A stretch of 64,000 bases of DNA from the NCBI GenBank assembly GCA_027489245.1, contig JAIYAC010000010.1, positions 124,001-188,000 of the forward strand. The letters are read 5' to 3'. The notes beneath the pieces were generated by a model. The model was not told the origin of the DNA. It made no database searches and was given only the letters and a program-made list of their open reading frames with translations. This document shows positions 40,983-49,359 of this stretch, one piece after another (the first letter of the stretch is position 1; every line of letters begins with the position of its first letter). This DNA comes from Neisseriaceae bacterium (GTDB lineage: Bacteria; Pseudomonadota; Gammaproteobacteria; Burkholderiales; Chromobacteriaceae). Position numbers and translations under genes: made by a program.

Positions 40983-42779
40983 ATGGAGTGGTTCTGGAAG
41001 ACATATTTCCTGATCGAGAAAACCTTCTGGAATTCTCTTACCAAAAAGCTTTGCAGCTTCTTCTTCATCAGCTTGTTCCAGCTGGTGCTCATTGCGTATG
41101 TCTATAATTCCCTTGAGGAAATCCGCAGCCTGGTGACGTCGCAGCAGCTAGGGCCGGATAGCCTGCTGCAGATCCACGCATTGCTCGATCGTACCATTTA
41201 CTGGTCGGTGGCCATCTGGGCGGTGTCGCTGGTGTTTATTGCCTTCATGGTGTGGTACCTGCGTTATCTGATCGTGCGCCCGCTGAAGATGATCATTTCG
41301 ATTTTTCGCGAAATCGGGGCTGGCGAGGGCGATTTGTCGCGTGAGATTCCTACCATCACTTACGATGAAATCCGCGATTTGTCGCTGTCTTACAACGATT
41401 TTCTGCAGAAAATGCGTGAAATCATCAGTAATGTCCGCACCATGACCATGCGCATTGCCATGGATTCCGCGCGCACCCGCAAGCACATCAGCCTATCGGT
41501 TACCCATGCTAGCCAGCAGGCAGCCTTGGCGGGGCAGGTAAGCGACGCCAGTGACCGCTCTACCCAGGGCGTTATCCAGGTGTCGGCGGATACGCAGCAG
41601 ATTTCCGCCACCACACTGCATAACCTGGACGTGGCCAAGGCCTCTTACGCCGAGCTGCAGGATGCCGCGCAAAAGATTGGCGGCGTCAGCCAGCGCGTCA
41701 ATACCTTTAATGGCACGGTGGACGAGCTCAATAGCCGCTCTGCCAGCATCAAGACCATTGCCGACCTGATCAAGGACGTGTCCGAGCAAACCAATCTGCT
41801 GGCCTTGAACGCGGCTATCGAGGCGGCCCGCGCCGGCGAGGCTGGCCGCGGCTTTGCCGTGGTGGCCGACGAGGTACGCAAGCTGGCCGAGCGGGTAAAG
41901 GTGGCGACCGACGAAATCAGCGGCAATATCGACGGCATGCTAAGCCTGGTGCAAAACACTAAAGATGAAACCGCCGTGATTACGCGTGATACCGCGCAGG
42001 CGCGCGAGGTGGTCGACCGCTCTTCCCACCATTTTGGCCGCATGATGGGCGATTTCGAAAACACGGCCAGCCGCATGGGGCAGATCGCGACCACCATGGG
42101 CGAGTTTGCCAGCTCGAACCAGCAGATTGCGGCCAACGTTAGCGAAATCAGTACCTTGAGCCACTCGGTGTCTAGCAGCCTTAAGCAGTCCGAGCAAGAT
42201 TCGGTCACCCTGTCGCGTGCGGCGGAGGAAGTGCAGGAGCTGGTAGCCCGTTTTGTACTGGGCGAGGGCATTCTGGATGACACCATCAGCCAGGCACGTC
42301 AGGCCTGTAGCGAGCTGGTTCAGCTGCTACAGCAGGCGCAGCAGGATGGCTGTGACATTTTTGACCAGCGCTACCAGCCTATCGCAGGGACCAACCCGGC
42401 CAAATACCACACCCAGTACGACACCAGGCTGGAGCTGCCATTGCAGAAGGTGTACGACCGTGTGGTGCAGAATGTGACCGGCGGACGCTTCTGTCTGCTG
42501 GTGGATAACAATGGCTACGCGCCCACGCACAACAGTTTTTATTCCAAGCCGCAAACGGGCGACCCGCAGCTAGACCTGGTGGGTAGCCGCGATAAGCGCA
42601 TTTTCAACGACCCTACCGGCTTGAAGTCGGCGCGCAGCAAGCAAGCCTTCCTGCTGCAGACCTATATGCGTGACACCGGTGAGATCTTGTCCGAGATTGC
42701 CTTGCCTGTGATGATCAATGACCGCCACTGGGGGGCAATCCGTGTTGGTTTTGACCCGGGTTCTTTGTTCCAGAAATAG
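40983..42779 (+). CDS. Methyl-accepting chemotaxis protein with C-terminal sensor-like domain
   Basis: A 598-residue chemoreceptor with AGGAG eight bases before the ATG. Two membrane segments (about 27-47 and 79-100) enclose a small periplasmic loop of some 30 residues. A HAMP domain (about 100-155) and the cytoplasmic coiled coil with the signalling tip [20 protein letters not shown] (about 262-282) follow. After the coiled coil comes a domain of about 160 residues (FDQRYQPIAGTNPAKYHTQYD to the end) that looks like a Cache/PAS-type sensor (LVDNNGYAPTHNSFYSKPQTG, IALPVMINDRHWGAIRVGF). With a tiny periplasmic loop, ligand sensing may be cytoplasmic through this tail. It is followed by a repeat-word terminator. 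Confidence 0.88.
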   Translation: MEWFWKTYFLIEKTFWNSLTKKLCSFFFISLFQLVLIAYVYNSLEEIRSLVTSQQLGPDSLLQIHALLDRTIYWSVAIWAVSLVFIAFMVWYLRYLIVRPLKMIISIFREIGAGEGDLSREIPTITYDEIRDLSLSYNDFLQKMREIISNVRTMTMRIAMDSARTRKHISLSVTHASQQAALAGQVSDASDRSTQGVIQVSADTQQISATTLHNLDVAKASYAELQDAAQKIGGVSQRVNTFNGTVDELNSRSASIKTIADLIKDVSEQTNLLALNAAIEAARAGEAGRGFAVVADEVRKLAERVKVATDEISGNIDGMLSLVQNTKDETAVITRDTAQAREVVDRSSHHFGRMMGDFENTASRMGQIATTMGEFASSNQQIAANVSEISTLSHSVSSSLKQSEQDSVTLSRAAEEVQELVARFVLGEGILDDTISQARQACSELVQLLQQAQQDGCDIFDQRYQPIAGTNPAKYHTQYDTRLELPLQKVYDRVVQNVTGGRFCLLVDNNGYAPTHNSFYSKPQTGDPQLDLVGSRDKRIFNDPTGLKSARSKQAFLLQTYMRDTGEILSEIALPVMINDRHWGAIRVGFDPGSLFQK

Positions 42780-42843
42780 CTGAAAATAGTGTGGCACCAG
42801 GCACGGCGAATGTTGCCGCTGGTGCAGTAGTTGCCTGTTTTAC

Positions 42844-42876
42844 TGCGGCCAACCTTATCGGGTTGGCCGTTTTTTT
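42844..42876 (+). terminator. Terminator made from an inverted pair of the repeat word
   Basis: CGGCCAACC (42846-42854) and GGTTGGCCG (42861-42869) form a 9-bp stem with a six-base loop, followed by seven T. The left side is a full 13-mer (42844-42856). It is an intrinsic terminator for the chemoreceptor gene built from the repeat, as known for uptake sequences. Confidence 0.88.
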
Positions 42877-42911
42877 GCCAATGGTTTTATTGCGATGGCA
42901 AATCCTGTACA

Positions 42912-42928
42912 CACTGCATATTGCAGTG
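42912..42928. promoter_or_regulatory. Perfect palindrome upstream of the binding-protein gene
   Basis: CACTGCA (42912-42918), TAT, TGCAGTG (42922-42928) lies about 130 bases before the binding-protein start. It could be an operator; no regulator is suggested by the context. Confidence 0.35.
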
Positions 42929-43058
42929 CACAGTATTGAAGTGTGTGATGCATACGATAGAGCAGGATTATTTGCTCGGAACCGCACCTGGCAGGCTCGC
43001 CTGTGTTGAGCTTCTTGGCCCCGGCACCCCCGTGCCTGAAAAGCAGAAGAGGGCAAGT

Positions 43059-43811
43059 ATGTTGTTTCATAAACTGATGATCGTGGCTTTACTCTTGCCC
43101 ACCGCTAGCCATGCGGCCGTGGTGAAAGTGTGTGCCGAGGCTTGGCCGCCATTCTTGTATCGTGATGATGCTGGCCATGCGGTCGGTATGGCTGCCAGCT
43201 GGATCGCACAAGCGGCCAGCAAGCAGCATTTGCGCGTGCAATACCAATTTTTGTCATTGCAAGCCTGCCGCAGGCTGGCGGCCTCTGGTGGGGCGGACGC
43301 GCTGGCTTTTACGCCGAATAAAGAGCAGCTGGAAGGCTGGTTGCTCACGAAAAGACCCATGGTGTTCTGGGTCTTGAGCGCCTTTGTGCCCTACCACTCG
43401 CCGCATAAGGCATTCACCGGGCTATCTCAGTTTTCGGGTTTGCGCGTGGGGTGGGGGCAGCACTATCGCTACCCGGACCGGTTGGTGTTGCAGCGAGACT
43501 GGGCCCGGGTGCCGGCTTATGACGCGGATGGGCTGTTTACCTTGCTGATACGCAATAAAATCGATGTGGTGTTTGACGATGAGCGGTACGTGGCGTCCAG
43601 TTTGCCGCTGCAAAGCCGTAGGCAGATGCGTGTGCTACGCCCGGTAGCCGCCAGTATGCATCAGCCACTGGCCGTGCGCCCCGGCCTGGCCGACTTTGCG
43701 CATGCGCTGGATGAAGAGGCGCTACGCTGGCAGCATAGCGGCCAGCTAGACCACTTTTACCGTAACCAGTACGGGTCGTCGCTGGCGGCCATTCAGGCAG
43801 TGGGCGATTAA
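43059..43811 (+). CDS. Periplasmic amino-acid-type substrate-binding protein
   Basis: A 250-residue exported protein. The signal peptide MLFHKLMIVALLLPTASHA is followed by VVKVCAEAWPPFLYRDDAGHAVG, the start of the family 3 solute-binding fold, and by FSGLRVGWGQHYRYPD and LLIRNKIDVVFDDERYVASS later on. No permease or ATPase genes are next to it, so it is an orphan; it could feed a sensor such as the chemoreceptor upstream. Its stop overlaps that of the convergent flavoprotein gene by two bases. Confidence 0.8.
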   Translation: MLFHKLMIVALLLPTASHAAVVKVCAEAWPPFLYRDDAGHAVGMAASWIAQAASKQHLRVQYQFLSLQACRRLAASGGADALAFTPNKEQLEGWLLTKRPMVFWVLSAFVPYHSPHKAFTGLSQFSGLRVGWGQHYRYPDRLVLQRDWARVPAYDADGLFTLLIRNKIDVVFDDERYVASSLPLQSRRQMRVLRPVAASMHQPLAVRPGLADFAHALDEEALRWQHSGQLDHFYRNQYGSSLAAIQAVGD

Positions 43812-45064
43812 GGTCTGGTGCTCTCCAGCCAGTGCAATGCGCCTTGTGCTGCGGCGCGACCGCTGGCAAAACAGGCGGTGAGCAAGTAGCCCCCGGTGGG
43901 CGCTTCCCAGTCCAGCATTTCTCCCGCGCAGAATACCCCGGGCAGGGCTTTGAGCATGCCGTGTTCGTCCATAGCCTCGAAGCGTACGCCGCCTGCCGTG
44001 CTGATGGCTTCGTCGATGGGGCGTGTTGCGTACAGCGTGAGCGGCAGGGCTTTGATCGCTTGCGCCAGGCTGGCCATATCGTTAAAGCTGTCTTTATCCA
44101 GCAGCTCGCGCAGCAGGCCGGCTTTCACGCCATCCAGGCCGCATTGTTTGCGCAGGTGGTTCGCGAGCGAGGCGGCGCCACGGCCGCGCTGCAGCTCGGC
44201 CAGCAAGCGCTCGGCGCTGCGGTCCGGTAGCAGGTCCAGCGTGATGGTGGCTTGGCCATCGCGGGTAATGGCATCGCGGATCGCGGCGCTGTAGGCGTAG
44301 ATCAGGTTGCCTTCCACCCCGGTAGCGGTGACGACAAACTCGCCACGGCGCTCGCCGGGTTGGCCGCAGGCATCTGCAAAACGCAAGGTCACCCCTTTCA
44401 GGGCCTGGCCGGCAAACTTGCTGGCAAAGTGTTCGCTCCACGGGCGTTCGAACCCGCAGTTCGACGGTGCCAGTGGCAGGGTGTCGACCCCTTTTTCGCT
44501 GAGCAAGGGTAACCAGCGGCCATCCGAACCCAGCTTGGCCCAGCTACCGCCGCCCAGCGCCAGGATGACCGCGTCGGCCACGACGTACACCTCGCCATCG
44601 GGGGTGGTAAAGCGCAGGCTGCCGTCGTGGTGCCAGCCGCACCAGCGGTGGCGCACGTGTAGCTGCATGCCTGCCTCACGCAGGCGTGCCAGCCAGGCGC
44701 GTAGCAGCGGCGCGGCTTTCATTTCACGCGGGAATACCTTACCCGAGCTGCCGACAAAGGTGTCGATACCCAGGCCGTGTACCCAGCGGCGCAGCGCATC
44801 GGCATTGAAGGCGTCCAGCATGGGGGCCAGCTGCGCCTCGCGCGGGCCGTAACGGCGGTAAAAGTCGGCTTGCGGCTCGCTGTGGGTGATATTCATGCCG
44901 CCTACGCCAGCCAGCAGGAATTTGCGCCCCGGTGAGGGCATGGCATCAAACACATCTACCGGCACGCCTGCCGCCAGCAGCGTCTCGGCAGCCATCAGGC
45001 CGGCCGGGCCGCCACCAATCACTGCTACGCGGTGCTGCCGGGGGTGGGAAACGGGTGAGGTCAT
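43808..45064 (-). CDS. HI0933/YhiN-family FAD-dependent oxidoreductase
   Basis: A 418-residue flavoprotein with an N-terminal dinucleotide-binding motif VAVIGGGPAGLMAAETLLAAG, then GRKFLLAGVGGMNITHSE, GSSGKVFPREMKAAPLLRAW and VILALGGGSWAKLGSDG, all typical of the HI0933 family (TIGR03862 subgroup). It ends with a second FAD contact, GVFCAGEMLDWEAPTGGYLLTACFASG split across the Gly turn. The reaction is unknown. MDRPMTSP at 45076 is an alternative start. Confidence 0.88.
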   Translation of the reverse strand: MTSPVSHPRQHRVAVIGGGPAGLMAAETLLAAGVPVDVFDAMPSPGRKFLLAGVGGMNITHSEPQADFYRRYGPREAQLAPMLDAFNADALRRWVHGLGIDTFVGSSGKVFPREMKAAPLLRAWLARLREAGMQLHVRHRWCGWHHDGSLRFTTPDGEVYVVADAVILALGGGSWAKLGSDGRWLPLLSEKGVDTLPLAPSNCGFERPWSEHFASKFAGQALKGVTLRFADACGQPGERRGEFVVTATGVEGNLIYAYSAAIRDAITRDGQATITLDLLPDRSAERLLAELQRGRGAASLANHLRKQCGLDGVKAGLLRELLDKDSFNDMASLAQAIKALPLTLYATRPIDEAISTAGGVRFEAMDEHGMLKALPGVFCAGEMLDWEAPTGGYLLTACFASGRAAAQGALHWLESTRP

Positions 45065-45248
45065 GGGGCGATCCATATAGTGTTGGGCTGGGCGCGCGAT
45101 TGTTACCGAAAGCGGCGTAAAAACCAACTGTTGGCCGCACTTTGATGCGCACGGTATTTGCCGCGTGCCAAGTGCTTGATTAAAATGGGCCCTGTATTAT
45201 TTTATTGTTTGTTTTGTTCTTTCATCTATTGGGCTGTACCTGCATCTT

Positions 45249-45722
45249 ATGAGTTTTACCCGTGAAAACCGTGTTGAATCCCGCCTTTCCCCTACCTTGC
45301 CCCGCCGTGCCACGGCAATTATCGAGCTACCCGATGGTGTATTGATGACGGCGTCTGCTGGCGGGCGTTTCAGCTTGCCCGGCGGCGTATCGCAGCGTGG
45401 CGAGCTGCGCTCGCAGGCGCTACTGCGCCAGGTGCGCGACCAGACTGGCTTGCGCATCAACTCCATGTTGTATCTGTACGATCACATTACCCAGCACAAT
45501 GCGCACAAGGTTTACCTGTGCATTGCCCAGGGCCAGCCGCGCATGCAAGAGGGTGGGGCGCGCATGACGCTGATTACCTCGCCAGACAGTGAGATGGACG
45601 TGCATGTGGAATCCCGCGCCATTTTGCGCCGTTACGCCAAGCTTCGTGGCGAGGAGGGCGCTAAAAGCGAGGCGGTGCGTGCCTTCCTGCAGCTGGCGCG
45701 TTATATCGCCAAAATGGACTAA
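45249..45722 (+). CDS. Nudix-fold protein with degenerate catalytic box
   Basis: A 157-residue protein with a Nudix fold: RATAIIELPDGVLMTASAGG, FSLPGGVSQRGE and then the box. Against the consensus GxxxxxExxxxxxxREUxEExGU it reads G-VSQRG-E-LRSQALL-RQVRDQTGL, so the REUxEE core is RQVRDQ and the metal-binding acidic residues are largely replaced. It is probably not a standard Nudix hydrolase and may bind a nucleotide as a sensor. It is immediately followed by a thioredoxin-like gene (two-base gap). Confidence 0.75.
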   Translation: MSFTRENRVESRLSPTLPRRATAIIELPDGVLMTASAGGRFSLPGGVSQRGELRSQALLRQVRDQTGLRINSMLYLYDHITQHNAHKVYLCIAQGQPRMQEGGARMTLITSPDSEMDVHVESRAILRRYAKLRGEEGAKSEAVRAFLQLARYIAKMD

Positions 45723-45724
45723 GC

Positions 45725-46063
45725 ATGGCCTGGCAAGCACTGGACGAGTTCGATTTTGATGCGAGCTTGGCCGCAGCGCAGGGGGTGAACCTGGTGATGT
45801 TCGGCCAACCGCACTGCGGTGCCTGCCGTGGCTGGCAAGCGCAGCTGCCGCTGTGGCTGGCAGATCAGGCCGTGCAGCTGTGGTACGCCGACGTGGCCCG
45901 CGCGCAGGCGTTGGCACACCGCTTCGAGCTGTTTCAGCTGCCTGCCTTTGCGCTGTATCGTGATGGCCGCTTTCACGCCATGTGGCAGAGTGCCTTCAGT
46001 GCGCAGGCAGTGCGGCAAGCCCTGGCCGAAGCATTGGCCGCCAGCCCGCAAGAAGAGCCCTGA
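45725..46063 (+). CDS. Thioredoxin-fold protein
   Basis: A 112-residue protein with a redox motif CGAC at 31-34 in FGQPHCGACRGWQAQL, a Pro in the expected cis position (QLPAFALYRDG), and a C-terminal helix. There is no signal peptide, so it is cytoplasmic. The motif CGAC differs from the CGPC of thioredoxin. It is coupled to the degenerate Nudix gene and ends at a very strong terminator. Confidence 0.85.
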   Translation: MAWQALDEFDFDASLAAAQGVNLVMFGQPHCGACRGWQAQLPLWLADQAVQLWYADVARAQALAHRFELFQLPAFALYRDGRFHAMWQSAFSAQAVRQALAEALAASPQEEP

Positions 46064-46073
46064 GCCGGTAGGG

Positions 46074-46111
46074 CAAAACAAAACGCTGCCCTTGGGCAGC
46101 GTTTTGTTTTG
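46074..46111. terminator. Bidirectional terminator, 18-bp perfect stem
   Basis: CAAAACAAAACGCTGCCC pairs exactly with its complement across two T, between the convergent thioredoxin-like and membrane-protein genes. Confidence 0.9.
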
Positions 46112-46128
46112 TGGGCGCATGTGCGGAC

Positions 46129-46710
46129 TCAAGGGGCGTTATCGTCTGCCTTGAGTGTGGCGGACTGCATCAGCTCGGGCGGGAACACTTCCACCCCCAT
46201 GCTGGCGGCCACCGTGACCATATTCACCATCAGGATGATGGCAATCGGCGAAAACAGCAGCGTGCCGCCCAGCACGCGCAGCACGCTGGCGCCGGTCGTC
46301 AGTGACTGTGCCTTCACCACGATATACAGCGCTACCGCGCCCAGCACCAGCGACAGCCCCTGTGCTACGTCGTCTGGCAGCCAGCTTACCAGCGGGTCCA
46401 GCAGCTTGATCAGGCTGCCCGCTGCAATCAGCCCTATCAAGGGGAACGCCACCTGGCAGCCAGCCCGCCGCAGCCACCAGCGCATGAAGGTGGCGTACAG
46501 CGAGGTTTCCATCAGCGTATACAGCGTAAAGAACAGCGTCAGTGCCAGCGGGTCGCCGCTGGCGCCATCGGCGTGGGCGGCAGCCGCCGACATGATGCCT
46601 AGCGCGGCAAACACCCCCATGAGGTGTCCCAGCGGGTACTGGTATTGTTCCAGGCGGCCAACGCGCAGGCGCAGCAGGTCGATGGCGTCGTGGATCAGGG
46701 GCAGGTTCAT
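46129..46710 (-). CDS. Yip1-like membrane protein of unknown function
   Basis: A 193-residue membrane protein with about five hydrophobic segments (GHLMGVFAALGIMSAAAA, ALTLFFTLYTLMETSLYATF, VAFPLIGLIAAGSLIKLL, LSLVLGAVALYIVVKA, LGGTLLFSPIAIILMVNMVTV). It looks like small Yip1-type proteins but no firm family was recognised. It starts three bases after the purU stop, so it is co-transcribed with purU. Confidence 0.6.
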   Translation of the reverse strand: MNLPLIHDAIDLLRLRVGRLEQYQYPLGHLMGVFAALGIMSAAAAHADGASGDPLALTLFFTLYTLMETSLYATFMRWWLRRAGCQVAFPLIGLIAAGSLIKLLDPLVSWLPDDVAQGLSLVLGAVALYIVVKAQSLTTGASVLRVLGGTLLFSPIAIILMVNMVTVAASMGVEVFPPELMQSATLKADDNAP

Positions 46711-46713
46711 GGC

Positions 46714-47574
46714 TTAGTCAAAAATAACGGTCTTGTTGTTGTAGGCCAGGATGCGGTTTTCCAGGTGCCAGCGTACGGCGCGTGACAGCACTACGCGCTC
46801 CAGGTCGCGGCCTTTCTGGATCAGGTCGTCCACGTCGTCGCGGTGCGAGATGCGGGTGACTTCCTGCTCGATGATCGGGCCGTCGTCCAGGATTTCGGTG
46901 ACGTAGTGGCTGGTGGCGCCAATCAGCTTCACGCCACGGGCAAAGGCACGGTGGTAAGGCTTGGCACCATCAAATGCCGGCAGGAAGCTGTGGTGGATAT
47001 TGATGACGCGGTGCGGGTAGCGTTCGACAAACTTTTGCGACAGCACCTGCATATAGCGCGCCAGCACGATCAGGTCCACTTCGGCTTCTTCCAGCAGTGC
47101 CCACTGGCGTGCTTCGGCTTCGGCCTTGTTGTCTTTGGTGACGGCAATCACGTGGTAGGGGATGCCGTGGAATTCGGCCAGGCGGCGGCAATCTTCGTGG
47201 TTGGAGATAATCACCGGGATATCACAGTCCAGCTCGCCGATGCTGTAGCGGTGCAGCAGGTCGACCAGGCAGTGTTCGTACTTGGACACGAAGATCGCCA
47301 TGCGTGGCTTACGTACCGATAGCGATACCTGCCATTGCATATTGTGCTTTTCGGCGATGGGGGCAAAGGCAGCGGCAAAGCTGTCCATCGGCAGGCTGAA
47401 GCCGTTCAGGTCCCACTGCACGCGCATCAGGAACAGGTTTTCTACCGGGTCCTGGTGTTGGTCGGCGTGCAGGATGTTGGCGTTATAGGTCAGCAGGAAA
47501 TTGGCAATGGCTGCGACCAGGCCGTGGCTGTCCGGGCAGCTGATCAGCAGGGTGGCAGAATGGCGGTTACTCAT
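46714..47574 (-). CDS. purU: Formyltetrahydrofolate deformylase
   Basis: A 286-residue enzyme that hydrolyses 10-formyl-THF to formate and THF. It has an N-terminal ACT domain (SATLLISCPDSHGLVAAIANFL, about 6-85) and a C-terminal formyltransferase-like domain with NHEDCRRLAEFHGIPYHVI, VINIHHSFLPAFDGAKPYHRA (catalytic Asn/His/Asp region) and GATSHYVTEILDDGPIIEQ. It lies downstream of folD on the same strand; both enzymes balance one-carbon folate pools. Confidence 0.96.
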   Translation of the reverse strand: MSNRHSATLLISCPDSHGLVAAIANFLLTYNANILHADQHQDPVENLFLMRVQWDLNGFSLPMDSFAAAFAPIAEKHNMQWQVSLSVRKPRMAIFVSKYEHCLVDLLHRYSIGELDCDIPVIISNHEDCRRLAEFHGIPYHVIAVTKDNKAEAEARQWALLEEAEVDLIVLARYMQVLSQKFVERYPHRVINIHHSFLPAFDGAKPYHRAFARGVKLIGATSHYVTEILDDGPIIEQEVTRISHRDDVDDLIQKGRDLERVVLSRAVRWHLENRILAYNNKTVIFD

Positions 47575-47615
47575 GGTTTGACTCTTTGTCTGTAGGTTTT
47601 GTCTTGAAGGCAGAT

Positions 47616-47652
47616 AAAAAACGCCGCCGGCTGCAGCGGCAGACGGCGGCGT
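47616..47652 (-). terminator. Terminator of folD
   Basis: ACGCCGCC (47621-47628) pairs with GGCGGCGT (47645-47652); TTTTTT follows on the minus strand. It lies between folD and purU, so purU may have its own promoter. Confidence 0.75.
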
Positions 47653-47670
47653 GCGGTTACGGTGTCTGCG

Positions 47671-48522
47671 TCAGGCGTTGAGATTGGCCGAATCCAGCGT
47701 GTTCTGCAACAGGGTGGCAATGGTCATCGGGCCAACACCACCGGGTACCGGGGTGATGTAGCTGGCCACTTCACGTGCGGCGTCGAACTCTACGTCGCCA
47801 CAAATCTTGCCGCTGTCCAGGCGGTTGATGCCCACATCAATTACCACCGCACCCGGCTTCAGCCATGCGGCTTTCACGAAGTTGGGGATACCTACGGCCG
47901 CCACCACGATGTCGGCGCGGCCAACTTCACCCGCCAGGTCGGCGGTGGCGCTGTGGCACACGGTTACGGTGGCGCGGGCCAGCAGCATTTCCAGTGCCTG
48001 CGGGCGGCCAACGATGTTGGAGGCGCCCACAATCACCACATTCTTGCCTTTCGGGTCGATGTTGTACTCTTCCAGCAGCGTCATCACGCCGCGCGGGGTG
48101 CACGGGCGCAGCTGCGGCATCTTGATCGCCAGGCGGCCCATATTGTAGGGGTGGAAGCCGTCTACATCTTTCTTGGGGTTAATGCGCTCGATCACCAGCT
48201 GCGGGTCGATCTGCTTGGGCAGCGGCAGCTGTACCAGAATGCCGTCTACGCTGTCGTCGGCGTTCAGCTGGTCGATGATGGCCAGCAGTTCTTCCTGGCT
48301 GGTGCTACCTGGCAGCTCGTAAGACAGGGAGCGCACGCCCGCCTTTTCGCAGGAGCGCTTCTTGTTGTTCACGTAAATGCCGGAAGCCGGGTCGTCGCCG
48401 ACCAGAATCACTGCCAGGGCCGGGGCGCGTTTGCCGGCAGCCAGGCGGGCGTCTACGCCCACGCGTACGCGGTTGATCAGGGTTTCGGCAACGGCCTTGC
48501 CGTCGATGAGTTGTGCCGCCAT
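47671..48522 (-). CDS. folD: Methylenetetrahydrofolate dehydrogenase/cyclohydrolase
   Basis: A 283-residue bifunctional enzyme interconverting methylene-, methenyl- and formyl-THF with NADP. Contains the active-site [13 protein letters not shown] (Lys in the YxxxK pair), [40 protein letters not shown], the nucleotide-binding [15 protein letters not shown] and the ending [19 protein letters not shown]. The start [13 protein letters not shown] at 48522 has GGTGGA seven or so bases upstream; the longer frame runs through tRNA genes and is dismissed. Confidence 0.97.
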   Translation of the reverse strand: MAAQLIDGKAVAETLINRVRVGVDARLAAGKRAPALAVILVGDDPASGIYVNNKKRSCEKAGVRSLSYELPGSTSQEELLAIIDQLNADDSVDGILVQLPLPKQIDPQLVIERINPKKDVDGFHPYNMGRLAIKMPQLRPCTPRGVMTLLEEYNIDPKGKNVVIVGASNIVGRPQALEMLLARATVTVCHSATADLAGEVGRADIVVAAVGIPNFVKAAWLKPGAVVIDVGINRLDSGKICGDVEFDAAREVASYITPVPGGVGPMTIATLLQNTLDSANLNA

Positions 48523-48710
48523 GCTGCTATCCACCATTAAGGTTAGAAGTGAACGAAAGCCGGATTTTCTCATTTTTTGGGGTATCTGCTCAATCGCTTC
48601 AAGGGCTTGTGGTGCATTCTTTTTTGCATTGCAGCAGCCAGAGCTGTCGTGTTTTGCCGGCACCTGCGTGCGGCAGGGCGCGGGTGTATGCAATTTTTTA
48701 GCATTGGGTG

Positions 48711-48739
48711 TTGACAGCAATAAAACAGCCCTGTATATT
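48711..48739 (+). promoter_or_regulatory. Promoter of the four-tRNA cluster
   Basis: TTGACA (48711-48716), 17-base spacer, TATATT (48734-48739). A near-consensus sigma-70 promoter 14 bases before tRNA-Pro, with a G+C-rich stretch after the -10. Confidence 0.88.
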
Positions 48740-48753
48740 TCGCCTCCTGTCGT

Positions 48754-48830
48754 CGGGGCGTAGCGCAGTCTGGTAGCGCATCTGCTTTGGGAGCAGAGGG
48801 TCGTGAGTTCGAATCCCACCGCCCCGACCA
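48754..48830 (+). tRNA. tRNA-Pro (anticodon TGG)
   Basis: A 77-base cloverleaf. The acceptor CGGGGCG/CGCCCCG and anticodon stem TCTGC/GCAGA enclose TTTGGGA; ACCA is encoded. First of four tandem tRNAs. Confidence 0.95.
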
Positions 48831-48847
48831 CAGCCACACCCGATAGA

Positions 48848-48924
48848 GCGCCCGTAGCTCAACCGGATAGAGCACCGGCCTTCTAAGCCGGGGGTTACGG
48901 GTTCGATTCCTGTCGGGCGCGCCA
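48848..48924 (+). tRNA. tRNA-Arg (anticodon TCT)
   Basis: A 77-base cloverleaf. The acceptor GCGCCCG/CGGGCGC and anticodon stem CCGGC/GCCGG enclose CTTCTAA; GCCA is encoded at the end. Confidence 0.95.
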
Positions 48925-48958
48925 GTGGCGATGTGGTAGTAAGAAATGCAGTATCTGT

Positions 48959-49035
48959 GGTGGATGTAGCTCAGTTGGTAGAGTCCAGGATTGTGATTCC
49001 TGTTGTCGTGGGTTCGAGCCCCATCATCCACCCCA
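48959..49035 (+). tRNA. tRNA-His (anticodon GTG), copy 1
   Basis: A cloverleaf with the extra G at -1 (48959) facing C73. The acceptor GTGGATG pairs with CATCCAC and the anticodon stem CAGGA/TCCTG encloses TTGTGAT; CCA is encoded. Identical to the copy at 49079. Confidence 0.95.
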
Positions 49036-49078
49036 AAATTCGGTTTGCCGCACTTGTGCGTCAGACACACCGCTCAGC

Positions 49079-49155
49079 GGTGGATGTAGCTCAGTTGGTA
49101 GAGTCCAGGATTGTGATTCCTGTTGTCGTGGGTTCGAGCCCCATCATCCACCCCA
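49079..49155 (+). tRNA. tRNA-His (anticodon GTG), copy 2
   Basis: An exact repeat of the first tRNA-His (48959-49035), including the -1 G and encoded CCA, separated from it by 43 bases. Confidence 0.95.
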
Positions 49156-49159
49156 GAAT

Positions 49160-49190
49160 AAACCCGGCCCCTGTGGCCGGGTTTTTCTTT
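49160..49190 (+). terminator. Terminator of the tRNA cluster
   Basis: AAACCCGGCC (49160-49169) and GGCCGGGTTT (49175-49184) form a 10-bp stem followed by a T-rich run. Confidence 0.88.
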
Positions 49191-49292
49191 GTCCGCCGTT
49201 TTGTCTAGCTGGCTTTTACAGTGCATCAACGCCTTGTTTGTGCCGTTTTGCTATGCACTTCTGCTAATTCGATGTCCCTTTTCTGTATTCTC

Positions 49293-49339
49293 TTGTCGCA
49301 CGCGTATTTCGCCGTATAATCGAATACATTTGCATGTAT
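49293..49339 (+). promoter_or_regulatory. Promoter and palindromic operator of the FadR-type gene
   Basis: TTGTCG (49293-49298) and TATAAT (49315-49320) are 16 bases apart. Directly downstream, ATACAT-TTGC-ATGTAT (49324-49339) is a perfect palindrome over the expected start of transcription. Its shape fits GntR/FadR-type operators, so self-repression is likely. Confidence 0.65.
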
Positions 49340-49359
49340 CCGATAGCCAGAGCGTGACC

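Noticed and set aside
47671..48837. Longer folD frame beginning within the tRNA cluster
   Set aside because: The extra N-terminus reads through tRNA genes antisense; MAAQLIDG with GGTGGA upstream is the family start.
48959..49155. The two tRNA-His repeats considered as an attachment-site duplication of an integrated element
   Set aside because: Only 43 bases lie between the copies and no integrase or foreign gene is present; it is a simple tandem tRNA duplication.
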